A stretch of DNA of 64,000 bases, taken from NCBI GenBank assembly GCA_934047225.1, contig OW204012.1, forward strand, positions 3,782,001 to 3,846,000. Direction: 5' to 3'. The notes under the pieces are model-generated. The model saw only the letters and a list, made by a program, of their open reading frames with translations. It was not told the origin of the DNA and searched no databases. Shown here piece by piece: positions 12,589-23,970 of this stretch (the first letter of the stretch is position 1; each line of letters begins with the position of its first letter). Position numbers and translations under genes: made by a program. Source of the DNA: Ypsolopha sequella. Its lineage: Eukaryota; Arthropoda; Insecta; Lepidoptera; Ypsolophidae.

Positions 12589-13007
12589 TAAATATATCAG
12601 TATGTATAATTTCCTGTAATATCTACCCCACGTGTTGATCACACTGAAAAATTTATAAAGTTAAGGGAGACAAAGTAAATCTATTTTCTTGTCATTATAA
12701 TGAGTGTTACTTTGATAACCTTTTCCCTTCAAACAGGAGGTTTGAAATGGAAAACTTTTAAAACTCTTGAATCGACCAAAATGTTTAAAACAGCTGTTTT
12801 TCTGCGATCTAGTGTGTGGTTCCATGTAAAACTTGTACAAACGAATTAGTTAGTTAGTATTGATTATTATTTTTAACAGTTGGGGAAATTTGTTATTGGC
12901 CTTAGTTTAAGTTTTGAAATATTGATTAGAGTTATCGCTGTTAATTTCCTGAATAAACTTAATAAATAAATAAATGCCTTAAGGCGTTACAAGATGCGAA
13001 AGTGAAA

Positions 13008-13340
13008 AAAAAAAACATTTTGCACTTGCAAGAATAATTATTGAAAATCTACGTAAGTAAATGTTTAGATATAATAATAAACTATTTTTACCTATCATAG
13101 TTTTCATAGAGAACGTCTTCGATGAGCTAAAATTTTAACTTTTTGCTAAAATTGGCGGCTTTTGTCATAAGTTTTAATTCAAGCTATAAAAAGACGTTGT
13201 TTCTGAAAACTTTGCTTTGTCGTTGCTATTTCTAGACTTTAGCAGATTTTCAATAATTACTTATTTTAGCAAGCGATTTTTTTTTCTAAAATTTCGCAAG
13301 TTGTAACTGAAAAGCGTTCATAAATTCAATTCAAATTCAA
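13008..13340 (+). mobile_element. Dispersed repeat (CGTCTTCGA family), copy 1
   Basis: Contains GAACGTCTTCGATGAGCTAA, CATAAGTTTTAATTC and AAAAGACGTTGTTTCTGAAA blocks. Diverged copies occur at 27358-27560 and, split by later insertions, at 36405-37240. Ends not defined. Confidence 0.5.
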
Positions 13341-13369
13341 ATTCAAATTTTCAAATCTTTACTGTATCG

Positions 13370-13839
13370 TTAAGGCGATTACCGTCGCCAAATTAGCAGC
13401 TCGATATTTGTCACTACAAATATCAACGGAAACGACATTGAAATAACGTTCATATCAGCGCGCTATCATAGTGGCTGTTACGACGCTCGCTGCGTCCTTG
13501 AGAGGGCGAAATAGGAGAAAATTATACTTTTCACTTGGACGTGATGCTCGATTGAATAATCTTATGTTATGTTTATAGCTATAAAGTTTATCTATTTATC
13601 AAAACATAGATGAATTCAATCGGCCAAGCCACTCAGGAGCAGTAGGGAATTTGAGGTCAAAAAACACCATTCAGTAAAAAAAAGTCATGTAGAAGTTTTG
13701 GTGATATGAAAAAGAAAACTGTTGCATATGTTGTCTAAGAGTTGATTATTCATAATACATTTTTTCATTATTTTTGGTTTGGCCATAAACGAGGAGTAGG
13801 CTTTAGAAAGTACCCATTTGGCAATAGTAAGGCCCTTAA
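13370..13839 (+). mobile_element. TTAA-bounded MITE, family 1, copy 1 (470 bp)
   Basis: Begins TTAAGGCGATTACCGTCGCC and ends in the inverse-like GCCAAATGGGTA...GGCCTTAA structure (here GGCAATAGTAAGGCCCTTAA). The core ACGACGCTCGCTGCGTCC and GTGGCTGTTACGACG blocks recur in the copies at 24573-25049, 28892-29365 and 48094-48565. No coding capacity. Confidence 0.85.
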
Positions 13840-14346
13840 CTGGGCGGTGTCCTTGAAATCAATACCTACGGCCGCTCGGTGCCTAAACACGCGCTAGGGC
13901 TGCCAACTGACTGTTTACGTACTTGATAATGTTGTATTAAATAGTCGCATTATTTAATTTAAACAGCCATACAATGCACAACATATTCTATAATTTCGTG
14001 CCATCATTTACGAAAATGCGCGGGAGCGGCTTACAGTGTCAACGCGGCAACGTGCGTACGTAACTGCGGTGCGACCGCGCGCGACTGTCGTCTGTCGTAA
14101 ACTGAGTGGAACCGAGTTTTGGGAGGGGTTCGTTTCGGCCCGTTTGTATGAAGATAGAATACTGTACTTCCTTATACTGTGGTATTGCAAAAATGGGACA
14201 TGCGTGACATTATTATCTATTTACATAATTTATTTACACAATTTATTTACACTTAAATCTAATGTCAATTATATCAGTAACAGTTGTCATCTTAACATCC
14301 TGTTTGGACCATAATTCAAGGTAGTCAAGTATTTAAACAAAAGGTA
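13840..14346. other. Unassigned, GC-richer patch at 14020-14130
   Basis: A locally CpG-rich stretch (GCGCGGGAGCGGCTTACAG, GTGCGACCGCGCGCGACTG) stands out from AT-rich surroundings. Short overlapping ORFs exist on both strands, without recognisable domains. It could be a degraded element or a CpG-rich regulatory patch; undecided. Confidence 0.3.
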
Positions 14347-14354
14347 CTACCCTA

Positions 14355-16585
14355 CAGTGGCGTGCACAGAACTTTTTGCTGGAAAAGCAAGCAATTGGTC
14401 AAGAACAACAATAAAAAAAATATGAAAAAATTTAAATATCACTTTGAAAAAAAAAAATTTGTATGACGCCAGGGTAGACAATGTCAACCCCATGGCCGAA
14501 TAAAACATGGTCTGTTCCTTTGGTTTCCATTCCAAAACATAAGCTTGCTACAATTTGAACCCTGACAACAGGATAGCATATAAAATTTTGTATGAGTGCG
14601 AATGAATGACACGGGAGCTCGTACGGCGACACTGATATTTTTAAATATTTGGAACGCACCAGCCCCTGGTGACGTCATCTTACGTGCTTGCCATTTTATG
14701 TCATTATTTCATGATAAGGAAAATAGTTTTAAGTTATTTTGTTTACAAAAAGGTTTATACTATTCATAACATTGATGAGTATTTTTGTTGTTGAAATTAA
14801 ACTTAAACAAATTTAATTTTGATTTTTTGCTTATCTTTATGATCAGATTTGCAGAAGTTGTGTGAAACGTTTGGGTAAAAATAAGCGTGTAATACTGGCA
14901 ATATCTAATGGCGTTTTTTCCATTTGTTGTCATCCTTGTTGCACGAGAGTGAATTTAATAGTTTGTTTTCACTCTACACAGAGATCCCAAAGGTTGAAGC
15001 GCGTTTCCCAGTTGCAGATGAGCTGATTATTGAATGATAAATTGATAATCTCATCAAGCAATAATGGGCGGTTGTGCGATCCGTAATTGTAAAAATCGCT
15101 CTGAAAAAGGCGGAATAACTAGACTTGTTACTTTTCTCAAAAATGAATTGATGGCTCAAGAGTGGCTTCGCTATTGTGGCCCAAAAGCCAGCATCAGAAA
15201 TTGTAAGTCCTACTTACCCCATTTATCCAATATAATTGTACTTACATCGTTTCCTATAAAACGTCTACAAGGATTTTTACAATATTTACAGTACATAGAA
15301 GGTATTTCGGGGGCGCGAAAAAGCAATCTGTTATGTATCTAGATCTCATATTTGTGAAAAAATGTTCTATTTTGCGAGTTTCCACGAGCAAATCGGCTGT
15401 AATTGTACAAGATTGAAAGGATGATGCAACTCTTCCCTTGGCGTTTGGTCCAAAATTTGAAAACCTTTTATCCACGAATGAAACCTATGCCAATCCATAG
15501 ATCTTATCAGCAGTAGCAACTTTTAGCACGACACCAAAAAAATCTAAGAAGGGAAAACAGATATGGTGATAAGAATGTAAAAAAATATAATGTGTTTTTT
15601 TCTTATTCGTGATATTTCATGCCTGCGTTTCTATTTATTATGCGTTTAATCGCTCCTTTCGAGCAATTTTTTTTAACCGAGACGTAAGATTAGCATACGG
15701 TATAACATTTTTTTACGCATTTATGGTTTCTTTCTTTCTATGGTTTCTATGGTTTTTTATGGTTTCTTTCCAACATTATTTTTCGACATGTAACATTTTT
15801 TTTTATTGGTCGACTTCACTTTCTGGATATCTTTCGAAAAAATTACATGAATAATTAAAATTTTTTGGGGATTATTTCTAGGCAAAAGACCAGATAAAAT
15901 AATAATAAAAAATTCCTCATGAATTTATCAATTCCGTGCTCTCTCACGTTCATGTATTTTTTTGCTGCATTTTTTTAATGTGTGGTATGTGTGGTATTTA
16001 TTCTAAGAAAAGTAAGTTATAGTGACAAATTTTATGTAATATTTATATGAAGCTCTAAGATCACGTTAAATTTCGTTACGTGCAGAAGTTAGTGTGGTGT
16101 TTTCCATACGCTTTATTTATTACTTTGAATGGCGAATTTTCACAAGTATTTTCTTTCACAGCGAGAGTGTGTTCAATTCATTTTGCGACTTCTGACTACA
16201 TAAAGCCATTAAGGGACATTTTATTGAATACTTCCCACTTTAGCCGCCACACCCATCCCTCTGCAGCTGAAAAGTTAAAATCCACATGCATTCCTAGTAA
16301 TTTATTTCTAAGGACATAAAAATTTCCACTATTCCCGAGTTTTAAAGTTTGAGAACCGTCGATAGCGTGATGACGTACTCAAGTTCCCCCATTTTGGAAC
16401 ACAAAACCTCCACACATCACCAAGGAACATACCTTGTTTTATTATACCATGGTCTACCCTAGAGTGAAAATTTCCAATACAAACTTTTTTTTTTCAAAGT
16501 GATATTTAAATTTTTTCATATTTTTTTATTGTTGTTCTCGACCAATTGCTTGCTTTTCCAGCAAAAAGTTCTGTGCACGCCACTG
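14355..16585 (+). mobile_element. DNA transposon with 8 bp TSD carrying a THAP gene (2231 bp)
   Basis: The left end CAGTGGCGTGCACAGAACTT (from 14355) is repeated inverted at the right end (to 16585), with about 110 bp of near-identical terminal inverted repeat. Looser inverted similarity continues inward (AGGGTAGAC, CATGG, AATAAAACA, TGTTCCTT). Flanking CTACCCTA is present at 14347-14354 and 16586-16593, a perfect 8 bp target duplication. Eight-bp duplications are known for the hAT and P superfamilies; CAGTGGCG ends favour hAT. The P-element and THAP12-like hAT lineages both use THAP domains. No transposase catalytic region is seen, so it is non-autonomous. Confidence 0.85.
15064..16319 (+). 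CDS. THAP-only zinc-finger protein (two exons, predicted 98 aa)
   Basis: Exon 1 is 15064-15202, ending at donor GTAAGT (15203). Exon 2 is 16162-16319, after TTTTCTTTCACAG. The splice phase (1) matches on both sides. The predicted product is essentially one THAP domain. It shows Cys4 and Cys9 (C-x4-C), Trp34 in QEWLRYCG, then Cys50-x2-His53 (CSIH) followed by Phe, and the terminal IPSNLF that corresponds to the AVPxxF box. THAP domains are C2CH zinc-dependent DNA-binding modules. The stop falls directly after the domain, so there is no coiled coil or RNase H-like transposase. The gene is inside the TIR-bounded transposon 14355-16585, which suggests it binds the transposon ends. Roles as a repressor or as a decayed transposase N-terminus are both possible. 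Splicing is predicted, not observed. Confidence 0.75.
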
Positions 16586-16599
16586 CTACCCTATAATTT

Positions 16600-17460
16600 T
16601 AATAGTACAGAAATATTACATTTATATGAAAATTATAATAGATATTTGTATTTTTACGAGGTTTTTAAATCATTTGATGACTCATGCATATCTTGTACAT
16701 TCATTATTGCTTAAGGGGCTCCACAATGCTAAACATTAGGTTTGCATTGGATTCAGTTCCGTCAATGCAGATAGTAAAAATTTGAAAAAAATATGGCGTG
16801 TTTTTTGACTCAAGGCAATTATTAATTACACTTTATAAATAAACATACATTGAATCTTCTTTTAATTATAATACTTTTAAAAAACCATGAATTTTACGAA
16901 AAAAAGCGATTCAGTTTTCATGTTTCAAAACCGACTGAAACCAAACTAACACACGCAGATACTTACCAGAAAATACCATCTTTATTACATAAAGAAATTA
17001 TAATTCATGTCGTAAGAAGCCGCGATTTCAAAATAACTGAAGTTTTGCGTGCGCGGCATCTGATTAGAGCAGGATAGACAGTTAAAAAATAAAAGCATTA
17101 GAGCAGGACTGAATTTTAGCATTGTGCTGCCCCTTAAGACCAAAAAAAGCTTTCCTGTTTTCAACAAAAAATATAACCTTAATTTTATTGTTACAGTGTG
17201 ATTTATATAAATACCATACTAGAATTTTAAGTGTGTTAAATTAAAAGTGGAAGTCTTTTTATTAAATTAATAAATTCGTTATAACGCATTCGTTACAGTC
17301 GTTAATCGAGTTATTCGTTGCCCAATGTGAACGGCAGCGGGCAGGTGTGAATTTTGCAACTACCCGCACTAATTAGTAACTTTAATTTTCATTATTACCA
17401 ACTAATTAACACATAATATACATAAATATAAACTTCACGAATAAAGTTTTGAATTTCCTC
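16600..17460. other. Upstream region of the engrailed-class exon
   Basis: AT-rich, without recognised repeats. A possible acceptor (TTATTGTTACAG, ending 17196) and AT-rich homeodomain-type motifs such as CTAATTAG/CTAATTAA at about 17369-17407 are visible. Too little signal to call a promoter. Confidence 0.3.
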
Positions 17461-17475
17461 TTTCAGATGGCGTGA
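17454..17475 (+). promoter_or_regulatory. Predicted 3' splice site and two-codon uORF before the start codon
   Basis: TTTCCTCTTTCAG ends at 17466 and fits an insect acceptor. It is followed immediately by ATGGCGTGA (17467-17475), a Met-Ala-stop uORF in frame with the main ATG at 17491. The in-frame TGA rules out an N-terminal extension from within this exon. If the acceptor is used, the spliced exon begins with the uORF. Confidence 0.5.
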
Positions 17476-17490
17476 ACTCGAAAATTCAAA

Positions 17491-18712
17491 ATGGCGGCGG
17501 TTTCGACCACCGTGCATCACGTGCAAGCACCAATAAAGACCTTAGAGCAAAGCGATGAAGAGCCATATTCACCCAACACGCGAGACACAACAAGCCCTGA
17601 TTACCAGGAAGACGAAAAATCTGAAGATCGACCTCTGACGTCATCGTTTTCTATTCACAACGTTTTAAAAAAGGAACGGGAAAGTCATAGCCCAGATGAC
17701 GTATTTTCAACGGAAAAGTTGCTTCAAAACACGCCGAACTTCGATGTTTCTTCGCCGAGAAATTCTCAAGATAGCCCTTTGAACAGTCCAAGATATGAAC
17801 ATGACGACCACATTTCAAATCCTGATTCGGTTAGAGCAGAAATCAGCGTAGACGATGACGTGTCTTGCTGTAGCGATGACACAGTCCTGTCAGTTGGAAA
17901 CGAAGCCCAAATTTCGAATTTCAATTCTTCGGAAGCCTCAAAATCCTTACCCACCAGTCCGGGCACGCCTCCAAGTCAAAACTTAACCTCCTTCAAGCAT
18001 ATACAAACTCATTTGAACGCCATCTCACAACTAAGTCAAAACCTAAATATGAATCAACCTTTACTGTTGCGGCCGAATCCAATCACACCAAATCCCCTTA
18101 TGTTCCTAAACCAATCACATTTACTATTTCAAAACCCACTTATAAATCAGGACGTCAAAACTGGTTTATTACAAAACAGAATCCCTATTCCTAATTCAAA
18201 TTTAAACCTCAGCTCCCCCCCCCCAACAAACCCATTCGGACAACTAAACTTCATGCGAAATCCCAAACAAACCCAAGACTTGAGAAACAGTAGAAATTTC
18301 GACGAAAATCGACGCCTAAACTTCATGACGCCAAAATCCCCTGAAAACGAATCCCATCGAGACATCCTTAACCAAAACTGTCTCAAATTCAGCATAGACA
18401 ATATTCTAAAAGCCGATTTTGGTCGACGAATCACGGACCCCTTGACGAAAAGAAAATCCCAGAAAGGACGTCAATTTGAGGCGAGTAAGGTGGGTGCAGC
18501 AGTGAAAGACTTGGTGGTCCCGCCAAAACCTGAAGCGCCAACTGAATCTAGAGTGCCGGAGGTGAAGCCGAAAGAAGGTGCAATAGATCTGTCGAAGGCT
18601 GACGAAGGAGGTAGCAATCAAGGAAGTACAACCAGCAGTACAAGCGGTGATGGACCTATGGTGTGGCCAGCGTGGGTTTATTGTACGCGGTATAGTGACC
18701 GGCCCAGCTCGG
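17491..18712 (+). CDS. inv: Engrailed-class homeobox protein, first coding exon (probably invected)
   Basis: About 407 codons, open to the donor G|GTAAGT at 18713 (phase 1). In order: EH1-like FSIHNVL (residues 53-59); an acidic Ser-rich segment with VDDDVSCCSDDTVLSVGNE; an Asn/Pro/Leu-rich middle; a second EH1 motif FSIDNIL (300-306) followed by KADFGRRI; AIDLS (364-368), a PxDLS-like match; and EH2 WPAWVYCTRYSDRPSSG (392-408). EH1 recruits the Groucho corepressor and EH2 contacts Exd/Pbx, so the product is a nuclear transcriptional repressor of segment patterning. The conserved engrailed-family intron falls right after RPSSG. The homeodomain is downstream and not seen. Invected is preferred over engrailed from exon length and the two EH1 motifs; the diagnostic RS microexon cannot be located. 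ATG chosen by context AAAATGG and the in-frame stop upstream. Confidence 0.85.
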
Positions 18713-18718
18713 GTAAGT
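18713..18718 (+). promoter_or_regulatory. 5' splice donor of the invected/engrailed exon
   Basis: GTAAGT follows TCGG, splitting the Gly codon of RPSSG. The reading frame beyond it hits TAG at once, as expected for intron sequence. Confidence 0.9.
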
Positions 18719-19009
18719 AGGCTCTATTATTGACGAGTCAGAATTAGGGGTCAATTCTTCGGATTTGTAACGAAATAGTAAGAAATAATAATACTCGTAA
18801 CACCCCAGTTAAGCTAAAATCAAGTAATTAAAGCAATATTGTACCATATTTTTATGTTATTAAATGAACTTTTATTGTTCTAAATTTATAGCTAATTAGC
18901 GGTCACGATAAGTAACACGGGGTTGGAAAAAAGGCGCGAAGATGTGATGGCGTCGTATTTTTGTTTTATTGAAAAACTTAATTATTTAACAGCTATTACA
19001 CTATTATAC

Positions 19010-19048
19010 TTATGTTCAGCAGTGGACGAACTAGGCTGATAGATTGGA
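19010..19048 (+). mobile_element. 3' tail fragment of SINE-like repeat S
   Basis: TTATGTTCAGCAGTGGACGA followed by ACTAGGCTGATAGATTGGAT is the tail seen at 5740-5770, 10720-10757 and 61490-61530. Only the tail remains. Confidence 0.6.
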
Positions 19049-20096
19049 TATTATACTATCATTGAAAATCAGTTTTTGCTATAGTACATTACATTTTTAT
19101 GTATGTCGCAAAATATTCAGAAAAAACGAATAAACGCGAAAATTCTATGATTTTTGCAAAGTGTATATTTATTTATTTTTATTTATATACATCTATTAAG
19201 AAAGAAACAATTCTTTTTTGTGCCTTGGCGGCGTCTTTTTGACACTTTTTGACAGTGTTAAGTCAGATTCTGACATGGTTAGTTATTCAGACTTTCAAAC
19301 GCCGTTTGTTCATCACGCACAGGACAAATCGGTACAATTAAAAAAAGGTAAAAATAAAAAACCTAGTCATATTTTGATGTTATTTGATAGGATATTGTGA
19401 TTTCGTTACAAATCTGACGTATCGATCCTTAAAGGCTTGAAAAACCTTATTTAAAGTTGTTATATTGGCAGAACTGAGGAACTATATTATACAAAACACA
19501 AGTTGTATTTTCAGCCATGTTGTTGTTTTGACAACTAAACGGATAATGGGATTACAAAGATACAATCTTACCATAGCAGTAATATTCAAAATTAATGCAT
19601 CACCATTTTTTTTCCATCAGCGACCCTCAACAGAAATGGGAACCGCAAAACGCATTACTTTAATTCAATAAACTCTCTAAAACACCGAGTCACCCTTACA
19701 GCCGTAAATAAATTTATTCCACTCGACATATGGATGGATTTAATACAAGGAAGCACAGCTTAGCGACTGTGTTCACGAGATAAAACAAATTTTCTCCGCA
19801 TCATTTGTTCGACGCATTACTGGGACTATTTTAACACATGGGCTTATCAAAAATAATCCTTATTCCGGTTCAATAAAAGTTACATTATTCTTTTAAGGAC
19901 AGTTGTTATTTGAGTAAGGGGTGTAATGGGGAATGCTTCGGTTATCCTGCTATTGAAAAATGTAATTGTTTAGAAATTAATCATCTTGAATAGTGTTTTC
20001 CCAAATTTTAATAAGATGATATGATTTTTCAAATTTCCTGAGCTCACTTTGGTGTATTTTATTTTAGAATTTCTACCTGACATCATCAGGTATGAA

Positions 20097-20520
20097 TTAA
20101 GGCGATATACGAAAAAATACGGGTGTTTCTTTTCAGTGTATTTCTTGAAATACACGGAAAATTTTAATAAATTTCTGGTATATGCATTTTGAGTATACAA
20201 ATCTAGGGTTTTGAAATTGGAAAACATGTTCGGATAAATTTTCCTCTATGGAAATAATTGTTGAAATGAGGTCTTCAAAAACACTTTTTCTCGTCGTTTG
20301 ACGAATAGGAACCATATACAGATCTCAAACATATTTTATTAGGCGTGTCTCAACAATATCTAGAGATTTGATATTTGAAATTTTGCTAGCTATTTTAGTT
20401 TTTTTAGTAAAAATATAAAACCAACTTTTTTTCCTTTTGCCCTGAATCCGCTCCTCTCGCACTGCGCGATTTTTCGCTTGGAGTGACAGTGACAAAAATA
20501 AAATTCGCATAGCCTCTTAA
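20097..20520 (-). mobile_element. TTAA-bounded MITE, family 5, copy 2
   Basis: Begins TTAAGGCGATAT and ends GCATAGCCTCTTAA; inverted relative to 26014-26303. It includes CACTGCGCGATTTTTCGCTT and GGTTTTATATTTTTACT-type blocks shared with that copy. Confidence 0.75.
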
Positions 20521-20760
20521 TAATAGGTCTGGGATTTACCTCGGCCAGAGAATCAGTCTGGCCATACAACGAGGTAACGCTGCCAGCCTGCTAGGTACTC
20601 TCCCGCACGACGGCAGCGACCTTGATACAATTTTTTATTTAATTTAATTTATAATATATTTATTCTTAGGTCTTATGTTTAAATTTTCAATATTTATACG
20701 ATTATGTATTTAATTTTAATTTTAGGTAGGTATCGATTTTATTATTTTTTTGTTATGTAT
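20521..20760 (+). pseudogene. LINE C-terminal remnant (IQRGNAAS type), copy 1
   Basis: Frame 20549-20647 reads RISLAIQRGNAASLLGTL then DGSDLDTIFYLI and a stop. This is a tail commonly seen at the C-terminus of insect non-LTR retrotransposon ORF2. A second, diverged copy lies at 62190-62420. It is truncated at the 5' side directly against the TTAA element ending at 20520. Clade uncertain. Confidence 0.6.
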
Positions 20761-21874
20761 TTGATTTGTTGAGTAAATAATAGGTCTTTACATATGAAAT
20801 TGCCGTTTTCTATAGAGACTTTGAAGGAATCTCAATTTTCAATATTTGCATTTTTTTAGGAATGACAAATTCATATTATGTGTTTTTTTTTTGGTATGCA
20901 TGAGACAACTTTAAGCTAACAGCAACATTAATTTAATTTTAGAAAAGTGTCAGTTGTAAAAAACTATTACGAATCTTATCATGGAAACAGATGGCATTTA
21001 GAACGAATTGTTTTTGAAAATTTAATTTCTGTTATCAAACTGATAATAAAAACAAAATTTAATACGTAGATGTAAAACCTTGAAATCAACTTTCAAACAA
21101 AAAACAAATAATGGAAATAGCTATTGAATTACAGGAATTATGAACTCATGAATCTGTAAGAAAATTTCGGCAATTTCATATGTAAAGACCTGTTATATCT
21201 TATTCCGATTTTCAGTACTCTTTGTTTTAATTTACGAAAAGCTAATTTCATACCAAGGTACTTAATTTGAAGGAAGCTGTATTTAATTACCTATGGTGCC
21301 TCTTTTATTATCAACAATTATGAAAAGAATTCGGTAATTAGCGTGAAAATGTATTAAACCTGAAATTATTCACATTTTTCACACCTCATTATTTCACCAT
21401 AATTATACTTCCACTTCATATAAAATGTTCACTTCTGTACATAAAAATTCATACCTACATAATTTCCACGCCTCTGTCAACAAGTATAATATATACTTAT
21501 AATTGCAGTGGTAATTAGATAACTAATTACGGTGTAATTAAATTCTAGATTTAATTATAAGATATATTATTAGGTGTTATTCTATTCGTGTTCTTCACAC
21601 TAGGCTGTATAATTATAAAAAAAATAAAAGATAAGATTTTCATGTTGGCAACATTGTTATAAGACTTAAAAGTAAAGCTAATTAGCGGTCACGATAAATA
21701 ACACGGTTCTTTTTGTAGCGCAATAAAAAGCTTCCAACATGGCGTTTTGCTACCATGCTACCTACTATGTTGAGTATGCCACGAAAGCTGTCCCTCGTGG
21801 AAATGATAGCATTGGAAAGTAGTTTTTAATTTTCTTTAAGGACAGATCTGACCCTAGGACATTAACTCCAAACT

Positions 21875-22735
21875 TTTAAAGGTTCTTTGGAAGAAATTAG
21901 ATGTCTACGTATATTGAAAAAATATATTTGGTTTGTTGGTCTTTTATTAACGGGTCGGTGTTCCGAGATTCGGGGTTCGGGGTTATGGCTTTTTAAGACG
22001 GTAAAAATTCAAATTTCTGAACAAAATAAATACCACTTGTTACCTTACAAGATGAAGTGCAGGTTTTAAAAAAAATCACGGCAATAATGTATAGTAACTT
22101 CAGAAAAAAAACAGGAACTTCAAGAAAATCTCTTGAATAGCATTGCAGCGCTACGGGTGTAACCTGAACTTGACATCCTGTTTTTTTTTTTTTCTGAAGT
22201 TACTTTACATTAGTGCCAAGATTTTTTTTAATGAACCTGTACTTCATCTTGTAAGGTAACAAGTGCTATTTATTATGTTCAGAAATTAATATTTTACTAT
22301 CTTAAAAAGCCATAACCCCGAACCCTGTTTTGCCCAAACTCAGAATTCCAACTCTTAAGATACATACTTTTGTCTATAACAAAATATTTCCAAACCATTT
22401 TTTTGTTTTTTAAGTAACCCTTAGAAAAACGCGGTTAAGGGATTAAGTTATTTTTTTTACATAAAATAGGTAATAGAAATATGAACTGAATCTACTAAAA
22501 TTCAATATTTTTTGCTTACAAAATATTTCAGTATTAGCTAAAAGCCCTCCAATTTGTTATTTCGCTGCGTGATTATTAGTACTACGCGTCCAAGAAAAAG
22601 AGGCCAATGAACCAACATGTAATCGCCTCTATCAAAAGGTAATAAAGTCTTTGAAATTGTACTTATAGTGCTGGACGGGTAATAAAAAAAGTTGCTAGGG
22701 TACGCTATACTCTTAGTTTTTTTTTTATTACTTAC
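21875..22735 (+). mobile_element. Family 3 TTAA-type MITE copy, split by a foldback
   Basis: The outer parts match 4663-5178: GGTTCTTTGGAAGAAATTAG and ATTGAAAAAATATATTTGG at the left, TTCGCTGCGTGATTATTAGT and GCTGGACGGGTAATAAAAAA at the right. The middle (about 21970-22350) is a separate foldback. Confidence 0.6.
21970..22350. repeat. Foldback element (about 380 bp)
   Basis: The left arm GGGGTTATGGCTTTTTAAGA...AGTAACTTCAG is repeated inverted as CTGAAGTTACT...TCTTAAAAAGCCATAACCCC. The loop is about 60-80 bp and includes GCAGCGCTACGGGTGTAACC. Confidence 0.8.
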
Positions 22736-22747
22736 TCTTAGTAAGGT

Positions 22748-22918
22748 AGCAATAAAGCCAATTCTGAAGGCTTTCATTTTAGTTTTAGTGCTGTCAAAGC
22801 TTAAAATTAACCAAAATTAACTTAACTTCTAATCCTACCTCTTTAAGGACTATTTTGCATTGAAGTATATTTAGTTTTGACAGCAATAAAACTAAAATTA
22901 AAGCCTTCAAAATCGGCT
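22748..22918. mobile_element. Small foldback MITE, copy 2
   Basis: The arms AAGCCAATTCTGAAGGCTTT and AAAGCCTTCAAAATCGGC match copy 1 at 3170-3371 with a shorter centre. Confidence 0.75.
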
Positions 22919-22989
22919 CAAATGTTTCATATTCTAGTCTAGCATTATTATTGATAGGTGTCACTACTATCAATGTAATGACAGAAAAA

Positions 22990-23330
22990 TACGTTTTATA
23001 GACTACAGGCGCACCGTGGGCAACTCTATGTATCGAGTAACAAGATGGAACCAATTTATAGTTGTATAGAAAAAAAAAAAACATTAAAATAAATAATTAA
23101 CATTATATCATTGCAGTATAGAAACGCAGAAAGAAAAGTAAATCTGGATCTTTTCTCAAACATAGACATTTATTTCTGTCATAGTTAAAATAAATATTTT
23201 CTGCTGAGTGTACAAAATGCTCCAGGTTGCATTTTTTTTTCTACACATCTCCAAATTGGTCACATCTTGTTACTTGATACATGCGTATAGGGTTACTCAC
23301 GGTGCGCCCGTAGTTTTACTTTAGAAGCCA
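22990..23330. mobile_element. Inverted-repeat element with an internal insertion
   Basis: The flanks CTACAGGCGCACCGTGGGCA and CACGGTGCGCCCGTAG are inverted, as are CGAGTAACAAGATG and CATCTTGTTACTTG. Between them (about 23107-23200) lies a fragment beginning ATATCATTGCAGTATAGAAA that matches the foldback at 50331-50450. Confidence 0.6.
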
Positions 23331-23379
23331 GTTTGTTGTATCGTTTGCCTCAATGACAAAACAGACGTGTCTTTATTAG

Positions 23380-23970
23380 GGTTCCGTACCCGAAGAGTGC
23401 CAAACGAAACCCAATTACCAAGTCTTCGCTGTATGTCCGTCTGTCGCAGGGATCTACATCTTTAGCCGTTATAGGTAGCCAGTTGAAACTAGTTGAAAGG
23501 GAAATTGTGAAAAAAAATGAGCCCAAAAGGGATTTCCAAACAATAAACCTCGAAAAAGTATCATTTTTTATGTTACTTGTTTCAGCTTTATTTTAGAGAC
23601 GGTAATACATTCAAGTTACAAAATTGGTCACATTTTTGTAAATACTCTAAAGTAAAATAACAAATAATAATTTAACCGGCCAAGTGTGAGTCGGACTCGC
23701 GCACGAAGGGTTCCGTACCATTATCTATAAAAACGGCAAAAAAACAGGTCTGTTGTGTGGGAGCCCCTTTAAATATTTATTTTATTCTGTTTTTTATTAG
23801 TATTTGTAGTTATAGCGGCAACAGAAATACATCATCTGTGAAAATTTCAACTGTCTAACTATCACGGTTCATGAGATACAGCCTGGTGATTGACGGACAG
23901 ACAGACGGACAGCGGAGTCTTTGTAATAGGGTCCCGTTGGATACACTTTGGGTACGGAACCTTAATAAAA
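23380..23970 (+). mobile_element. GGGTTCCGTACC repeat (common lepidopteran element), copy 1
   Basis: Contains GGCCAAGTGTGAGTCGGACT, GCACGAAGGGTTCCGTACC, GACGGACAGACAGACGGACA and ends GGGTACGGAACCTTA. The GGGTTCCGTACC end is inverted at the right. An extra end at 23391 suggests a nested or tandem copy. The layout matches a repeat I recognise as abundant in Lepidoptera. Confidence 0.7.

Noticed and set aside
14008..14314. Overlapping 60- and 92-codon ORFs in the CpG-rich patch as genes
   Set aside because: Both strands are open because of base composition; no domain or splice context supports either.
14355..16585. Firm assignment to the P-element superfamily
   Set aside because: THAP plus 8 bp duplication fits P, but CAGTGGCG ends fit hAT and no catalytic domain is present to decide.
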